The position numbers and the translations under genes are program-made. The notes beneath the pieces are model-generated. The model had not been told where the DNA came from. It was given only the letters and a program-made list of their open reading frames with translations, and ran no database searches. A stretch of DNA of 64,000 bases from Apostichopus japonicus (taxonomy: Eukaryota; Echinodermata; Holothuroidea; Aspidochirotida; Stichopodidae), in contig NC_092569.1 of assembly GCF_037975245.1 (NCBI RefSeq), positions 14,464,501-14,528,500 on the forward strand, in the 5' to 3' direction. Below, piece after piece: positions 54,932-64,000 of this stretch (position 1 is its first letter; each line of letters starts with the position of its first letter).

Positions 54932-55070
54932 GTCCAGGGTACCTACCCTCTTGTGGTATAGGGTGTGTCTGATAATATCTAGATCCATGGGTTGAGTCCT
55001 CCAGGGTGTACCCTCTTGTGGTTATGGGTGTGTCTTATATCAAGGTCCCTGTATTGAGTCCTTGAGGGTA
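54907..55070. repeat. Tandem repeat, about 62-66 bp, 2.6 copies
   Basis: Units share ATATCAAGGTCCATGGGTTG, AGTCC, GGGTACCCTCTTGTGGT and GGGTGTGTCT. Confidence 0.85.
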
Positions 55071-55074
55071 CCCA

Positions 55075-55665
55075 TTTTGGCTGAGGTCATTTGGGTCATC
55101 AGAGGTCAAATTGTGAAACCTTGTAAAATGACATTAAGTACAAGAAGGCTATTATTTTGTGTAGAAGTCAAATTTTTTGTCATTTGGGTTCAACAAATGC
55201 CAAACATTTACTTCACTCCCCTCTTACCTGTCTCTCTACACTAACACACATTCATAAACATAATATCGCAAAGGCAGCTTTGCATATTTGGACAGATTGC
55301 ATATTTGGTATGTAATTGTACCACATTCAGTACAAGAAGCCTAATGTTGTGGGCGGAGGTCAATGGTCGTTCACCAGGGGTCAAATTGTGAAAACCATGT
55401 TTTAAGACAATATTTCAACAAGGACATATATGTCATATTTAGTATGTTGATGTATCTGTCACATTTAGTACTAGAAGTCTGTTGTTGGGGTCAATGGTCA
55501 TTTCAGGACAGCCTGTGTCATTGTGAATTTATTTGTTGTCACATCACACTGCTTTTCACTGTATTTCTAAGATCAAGTATGTTGTACACTATATATTACG
55601 TCTGATTCATGAAGAAAACTGCTCATGTTACATCATCGGAAGCACAATGCATTTTTGCATAGTGG
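55075..55665 (+). repeat. AGGTCA-containing dispersed repeat, copy 3
   Basis: It shares GAGGTCATTTGGGTCATCAG, AGGTCAAATTGTGAAACCTT, TTTGGTATGTAATTGTACCA and GAAGCCTAATGTTGTGGGCG with 17397-17807, and its tail (TCTAAGATCAAGTATGTTGT, CTCATGTTACATCATCG) with 21460-21975 and 56070-56190. Confidence 0.8.
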
Positions 55666-55876
55666 TTTTCTTCTTGATATTGTATAAGCTCTTAATATTA
55701 ATTTCAGTCAAATTCAAGATTTTTTTTTGCATAGAATATGTTGATTATCTTTATGAATGTATGGAATTGTGTGTGATATATTTTGTTTTTTGTTTTATAA
55801 TATGATTGTACATTAAATAAATTTGTGATTTAAAAGATTGTCGACTGAAAAATGAGATATTGGTGCTTGAAATATA

Positions 55877-55903
55877 ATAATAATAATAATAATAATTCAA
55901 TTT
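55877..55903. repeat. (TAA)n microsatellite
   Basis: About eight AAT units. Confidence 0.95.
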
Positions 55904-56069
55904 AAATTTTAACAAATTCTTTTGTTTCATTTTCTTTCATTAATAAAAGCACCTCAATAGTGCTTGTACGAGATGGAGGAGACAGGTAAGGGTGGGGGTT
56001 GGGGGGGTGGATAAAGCCCAAGGCCAACAGGAGATATTACCTTTCGCTATCCCCCCACACCGTAATGAG

Positions 56070-56190
56070 ACTGCTTTTCACTGTATTAATAAGATCAAAT
56101 ATGTTGTACACCCTCACTGTACATTACGTCATATTCATGAACAAAACTGCTCATGTTACATCATCGAAACCACAATGCATGTTTGCGTTC
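56070..56190 (+). repeat. Tail-only copy of the AGGTCA-family element
   Basis: CTGCTTTTCACTGTATTAAT, ATATGTTGTACAC, TACATTACGTCATATTCATG and CTCATGTTACATCATCGAAA repeat 55550-55645 with few changes, as a local duplication of the element's 3' part. Confidence 0.85.
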
Positions 56191-58250
56191 TGGTTCATTT
56201 TTATAAATATGGAAGGTTATATTGGTATACATAAATAATCAGGTTCCGTAATAAGGACAGAGAAAACTTGACAGTATCAAGTACTAATAATGATAGCCAC
56301 TTCCATGGGCTTCACTTAAATGGATGGGAGGGATAGTATGTGGGGGGGGGGGCTGCGTTTTGATGTACCCTTGTAGTGTTATCAAGTACTTTCGACATAC
56401 AAGTGGATATACTCTTGGATATACAAGTCCTCATCCTTGCACACTTCTTGTTCAACTCCTAATTTAAATGCTTTGTAACGATCGGGCTAGTAACTAGGTG
56501 TACTAAGCATGTATACTAACTCGATCACAATGTATAATACCTACGTCAGTCGATCTCAATTTCCTAGTGTCATCTTTCAATTCGACCATCAAAGTCGATG
56601 ACAGTTTATAAATCGTGAACAGAGAACGGTAATATAATATCTTAGCTCGTGAATAACTATTTCTGGTTAGACCAATCTCGACTTTGTCAGCAGAATTAAT
56701 CCTATGCAAAGTACATCCTACCATAGAGCTATAGCTCCATGATCCTACTCAACGGAATATAACAAACTGATGGCGCTCTATCACTTTGGCGAAATTTGGC
56801 AAGTGCGAATAGGTGGCGCCCTTACACTAAACGGACTAGAGCTCTTTTAAAACCGACCAGATAGAGATGTACGGCTCTGAAACGGAATATAACTAAGAAA
56901 ATAGATTACAAAGATCTAGTAGGAAACATGACTCATTTTCAAGCAGGAGGATCTTATTTACCTGGTTTTCATGTCGGCCCTAATAGGCTACCGTAGAATT
57001 CAGTAATGGAGACAGCATAAACAACTATACGTATGATGTGTTAGTCAAGTTGCTACCTTTTGAAATAACTAAAAGCTATGCTGATGTGTCGTCAAAAACT
57101 AAACTACACTGATTTAGTCTTTGAACTAATGATATCACATACAAAATTAATATGGATATTTTGTAAATCGTTGATAAAACACAGTGACTTCTTTCAATCC
57201 ATGCTACATTTCTATAAATCTTTGATGTTGTAAACTAATGGATAATATATAGACTAAATAAAGAGAATGCTATACTAGTTCCTCACATGCAACACAAAAC
57301 TCAATGAAAGTAATACGACATTTTGTGGTCTCAAATGGCATGTCTACAATGCATTGTGATGGACAAATGCTGTTTAATGTTATCCAAGGGTCACATGCTT
57401 TCTTGTTTATTATAAAGCTAAAAGATCGTGTTCTGGTGAAGTTATTAGAATTTATTTAACACCAAAAAAGCTGCATTAACATATAAGGCCAGCACCGATG
57501 TGACAACGTCATCATCATGTCAGAATTAAAGGAGTATTCGAACGATTCACTATATAGTGTTTTGAAGGCCTGTATAAGCTATGTATATATACTATAGCAG
57601 TTATTCTTTCTCTCTTGCATAAACTTTGACACATCGAGACTAAAACTCTGCTAATCCTTTGGAGAAGACAATGGCGCATTATAGTGTAGTGAGTAATATG
57701 AAGCAGCCAACTTTTTCTGAAGATGGACTGGACAAAAAGTGCATTCTCTAGCCAGGAGAAAGTGGATCTTTACAGATGGGAGGGTATAGGTGTGTGTATG
57801 TGTGTGTGTGTGGGGGTGGGGGTTGGGTGGGGCGGGCAGATGTCAAATTGATTATCAAGAAATTATAGGGGGTACAACGGAACTCGCGAATATCTTTAAA
57901 GCTACCTTATTTGATTTTGTCAAATTTAAGGGGTGCTGATGGTAAGATATCTTGCTAGATTAAGATTCGTATATGTCTTGGAAGATTTTGCAAGATAAAT
58001 ATACTAATAATACTTGTAATTGAACGGATTGCCACATTTAACACACTCAGACATAGGGTCATTAACCGTAGCTTCCTATGTCTAGTTAATTAGCAGTGTG
58101 AACACAATATATGACAACCATTTATAACTTTTCCACTGTGTAATAATTGTTAATTTACTTTAGTTTAATAGAAAAATGGATCAGGAAGGATACTCAAGTC
58201 CCCATCAAGGACCCTAAAGGAGGGAGGGGGGGAGGTGAGGACACAAACAC
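56191..58250. other. Intergenic, no gene recognised
   Basis: Contains a G tract at 56340, a near-palindrome CATAGAGCTATAGCTCCATG (56722-56741) related to the CCATGGAGCTATAA termini, and a TG/G-rich tract (57790-57838) with quadruplex potential. Confidence 0.45.
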
Positions 58251-58373
58251 TCAGACCCGATTACTTTGCTTATAGTGCTTGTCCAAAGCATTCTTAAACC
58301 CATTCACACTACTTGCAAGTACAATTTTCTCAGGCAAACCGTTCCACTCATTCACAACCCTATTAGAAAGTTA
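58251..58373 (-). mobile_element. LINE ORF2 C-terminal fragment
   Basis: The complement reads SNRVVNEWNGLPEKIVLASS, then VNGFKNALDKHYKQSNRV and TGA. This matches the RVV-WN-LPE-VV-A-SVN-FK--LD--W ending of CR1/jockey/RTE-type ORF2 proteins. Only the last 40 or so codons remain. Confidence 0.72.
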
Positions 58374-58921
58374 AAAGTTATGCCGAAGATTGCGAGGGGG
58401 GGGGGGGGGGATATATTGATATATTCATTCACCAAATGTCTACAAACCGTTTGTAAAATCTTCTATAGAATAGTACTAATCACATTGTCATTAATTATTA
58501 AGCGGCGTGGTTGCCCATGGTAACAAAGTAATATTGGTACAATCTATTTAAACATCATTGTGTCATGATCGTAATTTATTTATGAGCAAACAGTCAGATT
58601 AAAAATTCATTTATTTCCCAGTACAACAGATAGAGAGTGGAAAAATGACACAAAAGAGAGATGAATAAATGAAAGGTTCTTTTTTTGTGTGAACAATTAC
58701 TTACACTTTATCGGTTCACCGGCTGGGTATATTCAATTTCTTCCTTCAAATTCAATATTAGTGAAAGACTTGCTTTTCATTTGAGAGCTTGAGATATCAC
58801 AATATTATCTCAACTATATATAGTACTATTATTTTCTCCTTTGGTTTAAGAACATCGAACGCTTGTAATTTTGGTTCAGTGGATTTGTTTTGAAGTTCAT
58901 CAATTTGTCAAAGGATGAGAA
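58374..58921 (+). other. Upstream of signal-peptide exon 1
   Basis: It has a 14-G tract at 58396, a TATATATAG near 58817, and a block (CTCC-TTGGTTT, then CAT..TTGTAATTTTGGTTCAG, 58838-58880) that recurs before the second signal-peptide exon. Confidence 0.5.
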
Positions 58922-58991
58922 ATGGCATTGTTTATCTCTTCGAGCGTAATATCAATCATCTTTATTATACTTGGTGTTAGTTGCTACAGAG
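58922..58991 (+). CDS. Signal-peptide first exon, paralogue 1
   Basis: The ATG opens MALFISSSVISIIFIILGVS then CYR, a short start, a hydrophobic core and a small-residue cleavage region. It is followed by a GAG|GTAAGC donor in phase 1. A 23-codon leader ending in phase 1 is typical of secreted or membrane receptors whose next exon encodes an Ig-like or similar phase 1-1 domain. No following exon was recognised before 63041, so the protein is unidentified. A paralogous exon lies at 63041. Confidence 0.5.
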
Positions 58992-60842
58992 GTAAGCTAT
59001 AACATTATTTATTGGTTCAAATAGCGATCATGATAATATAATTATATAGCTATTCCTCGCACGATTTTGACCATAGCTGCCAATTTTTTATCCTCCGGTA
59101 CATGTTCGAATAGCGGCCCTATTATGTAGCTAATATGCAATTTGCAACCTCGTATGCAAGTATAAGAGAAGGGAGCTTAATTGATTACCATTTTCGACAT
59201 TTCTGTTTTTTCTTTCATACTTCCTGACATGAATTTCATCTATTTGCATTTGCTAAGTTATATTTCAGTATACGACTAGAGAGCTTCAAACGTTACCATT
59301 GTTGGCATGTGTCTCTTGTTTCTTACAATCTTTCTCACATATGTTTCATATTAATTTAGAAAAAAAAAATCGCAGCAATTCTACACTTATATATTTCATG
59401 CAATTTCTTTGTGGCGTTTTTGTTTTCATCCTTGACAGGGATCTTTTTCTATTTCCTGTTTTCTTTATACGTTGCACGTGATATTTTCAATTTAAATGTG
59501 AATTGCATAATTTTGAAGAGCATCATCATTCCATTTTACATTATTTGAATTTTCCCCCTCTACTTATTGGATGAATTCAGTAATTTGAACTCGAAATGTA
59601 TCATTATAAAGCCCCGTATACTCCACGCATGCATATGTGGGTTTGGATCATCAAGTCCCAGAACACAACTTGATCTATATAATCTATGCACATGCAGATA
59701 TTGTCTGTTCAGCAGCTTAACCACATGCGCCACACGCATACACACTTACAACCACGTCCTACAACGCACGGGTAAACACGCGATCGCAAACGTATACAAC
59801 GTTTATGGGGCGAAGGTATTCAGGAAAGCAAAATAAACTAAGCAGGCTAAATACAGGCAGCAAATTAATCAATATACGTCAATTGCTAATTACTATTAGT
59901 TTTCCAACGATTTGAGACATAGAAAAAACTATCGTTTTTGACAGAAAATGTGGGCAACCCATTATTTATTTTTATTTGTTTTATATTTTTATTATTGTCA
60001 TCTTTAATGTGGGTAGTCCTGCTCAGTGCAGTGTTTGTAAGTGTTATGAAAACAGCAACAAATGACTGACTAAGGAGATACAGAATATCCTAGATATTAC
60101 TTCGCTGTAAATTATAGGATTCACTTAACATCTTGAGAACGTTTAAGAACGGTATTGAATATAAATGAACTGGTAATCAAATTGTTATTTCACACAATTT
60201 AAATTAATATACACACAGAAATCAACAGACCACCACCGCCCCTTTTCGAAATTTTTATTTACTCATGAAGATAATATGATCTTTTGGATTCGTTATTTCG
60301 TGTATGTGTGCGAGTGTGTGTGTGTTTATGTGTAATATGCTTGTAGTTAGTCAACAATAACAATCAGTATTTTATTGGAGGGGGGGGGGGGGAATAATTC
60401 AACAAACACTTCCATTGCATATGTACGAAATGTTCACGTTATATACTATCAACTTGATTTCACAGGAAAAATTAAAGTAGCTGTGTTCACTTCTCTATGT
60501 GAGGTCATATCCAAAGTATACTGTGGGTTTGAATCTCTATACCTCTCTAATCTCATTTATATTTTGTCAACTGAACTGAACTTCAACTTAATTTCAGTAA
60601 GATTATCACAACTCTTAAGAACTAGACTCGATTATAATTATGATCAGTGGCCGTCCGATAAAATCTTGTTAACTAACTCGCTCCAAAGAACTTAACATTA
60701 AACAACATGTATTTCCGAATCGACGATACGAGAACATTTCAAGCACATTCGAGATAGGCATAAACGGACACTCTGAGGCATGTATGCACGCGAGAAAAAG
60801 AGTACTACAAACGACTTTTCCAAGACTACTTTACTCGCTGAA
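58992..60842. other. Intron or intergenic, nothing recognised
   Basis: AT-rich, with a TG run near 60305 and a G tract at 60379. Open frames near 59567 and 60375 show no family resemblance. Confidence 0.45.
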
Positions 60843-61788
60843 ATGAATGCATAATTCCAGTATATGTTGTATCATAACTCTTTCAAAGGGAGCAGATCAC
60901 TTCGCCCAACAACCATTTCGCCCAACTGTCATTTCGCCCAGCCAGCCTGGTCATTTCGCCCAACCAGCCTGGTCATTTTGCCCAACCAGCCTGGTCATTT
61001 CGCCAACCTTGTTGGTCTTTTCGCCCAACCATTTTTTTACTCATATTCAGTCAGAATAATGTTCCTTTTTCTATTTCGCCAGTTCAATTTGATTTATTTT
61101 GGGTTATATTACTTCGTGGTAGGTAAATGAAGTGAGGTCCGCTCGATATCGATCGGAGTCTGAGCAGTTATTTCGGGTATAATGGTAGGATTACACTACT
61201 TTAGGCGGTTACGCATGGATTGGAAGTTATTTTATTACACAAACAAATGGGAATCGGTGTGGAATAATATCACCTTTTCTATTTCACTAGTTCAATTTGA
61301 TTTATTTTGGGTTATAGTATTACACTACTTTGGCGGTTACGCATACAATGGAAGTTATATTATTATGCAAACAAAGGGGAATCGGTCTCCATATAAACCT
61401 ATCAAACCTTTACCCCTAAAACACTGATCCATACTACCGACTAACAATCCCCGAACGTTTTCCTTTTTAAATTGAAAAAGAAAAGAAAATATAAAACCTG
61501 TCCATAATATTGAAGTATTATACTTAATCAATGTAACCACTGTATCAATGTAACCACGACTTCAACTTTCCTTAATATTCGGTTCGTATCCCGTAACGTT
61601 AACAATTCCCGAACGTTTTTAAGTATAATATTAATCAAGGTTGGGCGAAATGACCAGGCTGGTTGGGCGAAATGGTAAGGTTGGACGAAATGGCAGTTGG
61701 GCGAAATCGCCGAAATGGTTGTTGTGCGAAGTGACCTGCTTCCTTTGAAAGAGTTATGGTACAACATATACTGGAATTATGCATTCAT
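60843..61788. mobile_element. Foldback element with tandem TTTCGCCCAACCAGCCTGGT arms
   Basis: Both ends share a long inverted repeat: AATGAATGCATAATTCCAGT, then ATATGTTGTATCATAACTCT, then TTTCAAAGG. Inside each arm are 22-bp units (CATTTCGCCCAACCAGCCTG-GT), about five in the left arm (60905-61035) and fewer, degenerate units in the right (61640-61735). The centre (61036-61635) holds two direct duplications: TAGTTCAATTTGATTTATTT (61080 and 61287) and GGCGGTTACGCAT (61204 and 61332). There is no transposase and no clear target duplication. Confidence 0.8.
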
Positions 61789-63040
61789 TAGTATAACACG
61801 TCGAAAAACAACGATTTTTTATATTTTTTATCACCATTATTTTTTTTATATTTTTTATTGTCGAGTTGAAAACTGACCGTGCAATGCAGCAAAGTTAAGG
61901 TATAACAGACTCGTAACGTTTCAACTCTTCATCATTATGTCGACATTTTTAAACGTATTGACAAGAGACGTGGAACGCAGCAACTCGACAATTTCATCAT
62001 TTTTGTCAAAATATAATATTATCGTATCGTGTCAACTCGACAGATATCGAAAAGTTGGAATATATTGTCATGTTACGTGTTGGTCAGCTCCATACAAATA
62101 TACAAATCCGTCGTGTTGTCATTCTACATTGATAGGCTAAGTCTACAACAAGCATGTCCTTTCAGACCATCGTATAGCTAATAGTTCACAATTATGTGTC
62201 TATTTATGTTCACATTAACATGTTGCGTGTATAGCTGTAATGATAGGCTTAGTTGATGGTTACGATGATTTGTGTAAACAATCAACATTTGTCAACGGCC
62301 AGTGGTGTTGAGGTACTTCCTTGGAGTCTTCATAAATCCTGGAGTATATTATGAAAATGAGAAAACATGTATTTTCCTGGCTTCTCAACCCCCCCCCGCA
62401 ACCCCCTCCCCCAGCCCCTCAAAGGCTAGGATACAGTCAGCAATCCCCTCGTCTCTATGGCAACGTATATAAACTGCTGCTGGCAGAAAGGAGACAGTTT
62501 GTACACGTTACTTACTCACTTCTAAGCAGTTAGCACTGAGCGTTTGTTTGAATGAAAGGTTTTTCATTTATTGCTACCGTTTGTTTAGGTCGTCTTTTTA
62601 ATAAATTTGTGTGATTTGCATAGATATTAGTCAAAATGTGTATAAACTCATCTATCTGGTTGCCTGTAGTAACAATTTGGAAACAATGTAAGCGACCATA
62701 GTATAATCTTTTTTTTCAAACGCTTTAATATCGTATTTTGTTCCCAGCAAACGGTGACGTCACTTGTTCTTTTCAAGAGTCTTTCAGAGAGAAACAGAAA
62801 ATAAAGGCAAAACAATTATAAGGATATTAATAAATTGAAGGATGTGATAGGTATATACTGTCTTTTAACAGTCACTAATGACTTTTCATATCCGTCAGCA
62901 ATATTCTTACTTTTCTAAGAGTATAGCTCAACCTCTAAAAACTCTCACTCAGCTAATATTTATCTCCCTCTTGTGGTTTTGAAACATTTGGAAGATTTGC
63001 AATTTTGGTCAGGATAGACTCTTCTCAAAAAGTTTGGAAA
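61789..63040 (+). other. Upstream of signal-peptide exon 2
   Basis: It has a C8 tract at 62389 and GTATATAAAC near 62466, followed by sequence similar to the region before 58922. The nearest 5' block (CATTTGGAAGATTTGCAATT, TTGGTCAG; 62988-63012) is paralogous to 58851-58880. Confidence 0.5.
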
Positions 63041-63113
63041 ATGGTACTGTGTGTGCGGACTATGGAAGGGATATATCTCATATTTATTCTCCTCGGTGGT
63101 ATTTGCTGTAAAG
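63041..63113 (+). CDS. Signal-peptide first exon, paralogue 2
   Basis: It reads MVLCVRTMEGIYLIFILLGG then ICCK before AAAG|GTAAGC, phase 1. From the second methionine (63062) it aligns with the 58922 exon in hydrophobic core, terminal cysteines and splice phase. The two exons are either leaders of tandem duplicated genes or alternative first exons of one gene extending past the window. Confidence 0.5.
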
Positions 63114-63544
63114 GTAAGCCTATATCAATTATTTTACAAATGGCGGTCATAACAAGCAATAGTGTATCCCTTGCCCATACTTTTTTTCGGACGCGTTCTA
63201 AATCTGGGATAAGAGAACTTATTAGTTGAAAACATTGCATCTTACTAGAAACAGGTCCCACTGATCTATCATTTTCTCCTTTGGGGGTGGGGGGGGGGGC
63301 GGGCTGTGTATGTTATACACTATGCACACTTGCTGTTCCTCAGACAAACAAGAGAAAGCTCTCTTAACTTTACTTATGAACCTGATAAAGTTAAAGCTGA
63401 ATGATTTTCTTTAAATTCTTAGATATTTGTATTTCTTAAAATGTTTATAAGTATTTCCACATAACAGGAGAATAATAAGAGTTTTATTCAGTCCCCCCCC
63501 CCTAGTAAACCTATAGTTCGATCACAACTATGATATGTCTTCGG
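63114..63544. other. Intron, nothing recognised
   Basis: Contains a G tract at 63287 and a C tract at 63492. No exon was recognised. Confidence 0.45.
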
Positions 63545-64000
63545 TCATGTAAACTCAAATGTACCAGAGAAGCATTAAACGGCATAGGTGAATTGCTGAA
63601 GAGGAGGAAGATTTGGGTGGAAAGTAACAACCTCGGGACCTTGTTGTCGCAGTCTCGTCCCTTTTTGTTCTTCACTGCCAAAGTAGATGATCTGGAAAGG
63701 GAGCGGACTCCAAAGCATCTGTATGGCGAATGAAAGAGGAATTATTAGAGCAAATGCGACGAAGACCCGAAGTGCTTGACTGTAGGCAATTCCAGACTTG
63801 CAGTGACAGCTAGAAGAATGGAGATACTGGGGTTTGTCTGCGGGCTTGGTGTTTAAGTCTGTAGAGAGAGAGAGAACCGCGTTCCTTGCAAACAGTCACA
63901 TCGAGAAAGGTAACCTGTTGGTGAGAGTAATCAGAGGTGAATTTGATGGTGCTGTGGAAAGAATTGATGTGATTGATGAAGGTGAGCAGGCTATCCTCAT
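63545..64000 (-). mobile_element. Penelope-like element fragment, RT C-terminal part, runs off the window
   Basis: On the minus strand from the right edge the frame reads LLTFINHINSFHSTIKFTSD, then QQVTFLDVTV, then STDLNTKPADKPQYLHSSSC and AYSQALRV. This is the conserved Penelope-like segment (IKFT-E-S---FLDV, then T-LY-KPTD---YLH--S-HP, then IPYSQALR). It then shifts frame (GLRRICSNNSSF), and EVVTFHPNLPPL follows in a third frame, so the copy is decayed. Confidence 0.8.

Noticed and set aside
58510-58524. RFX X-box-like motif GTTGCCCATGGTAAC upstream of the signal-peptide exon
   Set aside because: It fits the consensus GTNRCC-N3-RGYAAC, but roughly 0.5 such matches are expected by chance in a window of this size, and there is no conservation evidence.

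Overview
The window is AT-rich animal nuclear DNA with interrupted genes, GT-AG introns and a very dense, diverse repeat load. The mixture suggests a marine invertebrate deuterostome, most likely an echinoderm or hemichordate. The evidence is two conserved animal genes with large introns, Penelope-like, Gypsy, hAT and non-LTR elements side by side, many poly-G/C tracts, and frequent TAGGCCTA-like words. The species call is inference only.

Layout. 0-6.7 kb: the last five exons of CC2D2A (ciliary transition-zone protein) on the + strand, then a long 3'UTR with a minisatellite and a poly(A) signal. 7-11 kb: a repeat-rich intergenic zone with a hAT-type MITE (perfect 8-bp target duplication), a U2-snRNA-headed SINE-like element, a Penelope-like GIY-YIG remnant, a tRNA-derived head and a GTGTCC-rich GC island. 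11.9-17 kb: an intron-containing Gypsy-integrase-like gene (GIN/Ginger type) broken by three in-frame stops. 17-25.3 kb: AGGTCA-containing repeats, a 70-bp degenerate tandem array, a non-LTR reverse transcriptase fragment and another hAT MITE.

25.7-54.9 kb: a diphosphoinositol polyphosphate phosphohydrolase (NUDT3/4-like Nudix) gene. Four exons are clear, a fifth is possible, and the 25-kb span has large introns. The Nudix box is split across exons 2 and 3. Intron 3 carries a full-length, very young Gypsy/Metaviridae retrotransposon (42.1-48.5 kb). Its LTRs differ only by one 15-bp indel, it has an ATTG target duplication, intact gag and pol, and a chromodomain-like C-terminus.

The strongest finding is in this Gypsy element. 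Gag and Pol share one frame and are separated by a single UAG in the context CAA-UAG-CAA-UUA, the tobacco-mosaic-type leaky stop, with a small hairpin just downstream. This implies that Gag-Pol is made by stop readthrough rather than frameshifting.

55-64 kb: more AGGTCA repeats, a LINE ORF2 tail, two paralogous signal-peptide first exons (58.9 and 63.0 kb) of an unidentified secreted or membrane protein family, a 0.95-kb foldback element between them, and a Penelope-like reverse transcriptase running off the right edge on the - strand. No tRNA, rRNA or CRISPR locus was recognised with confidence.
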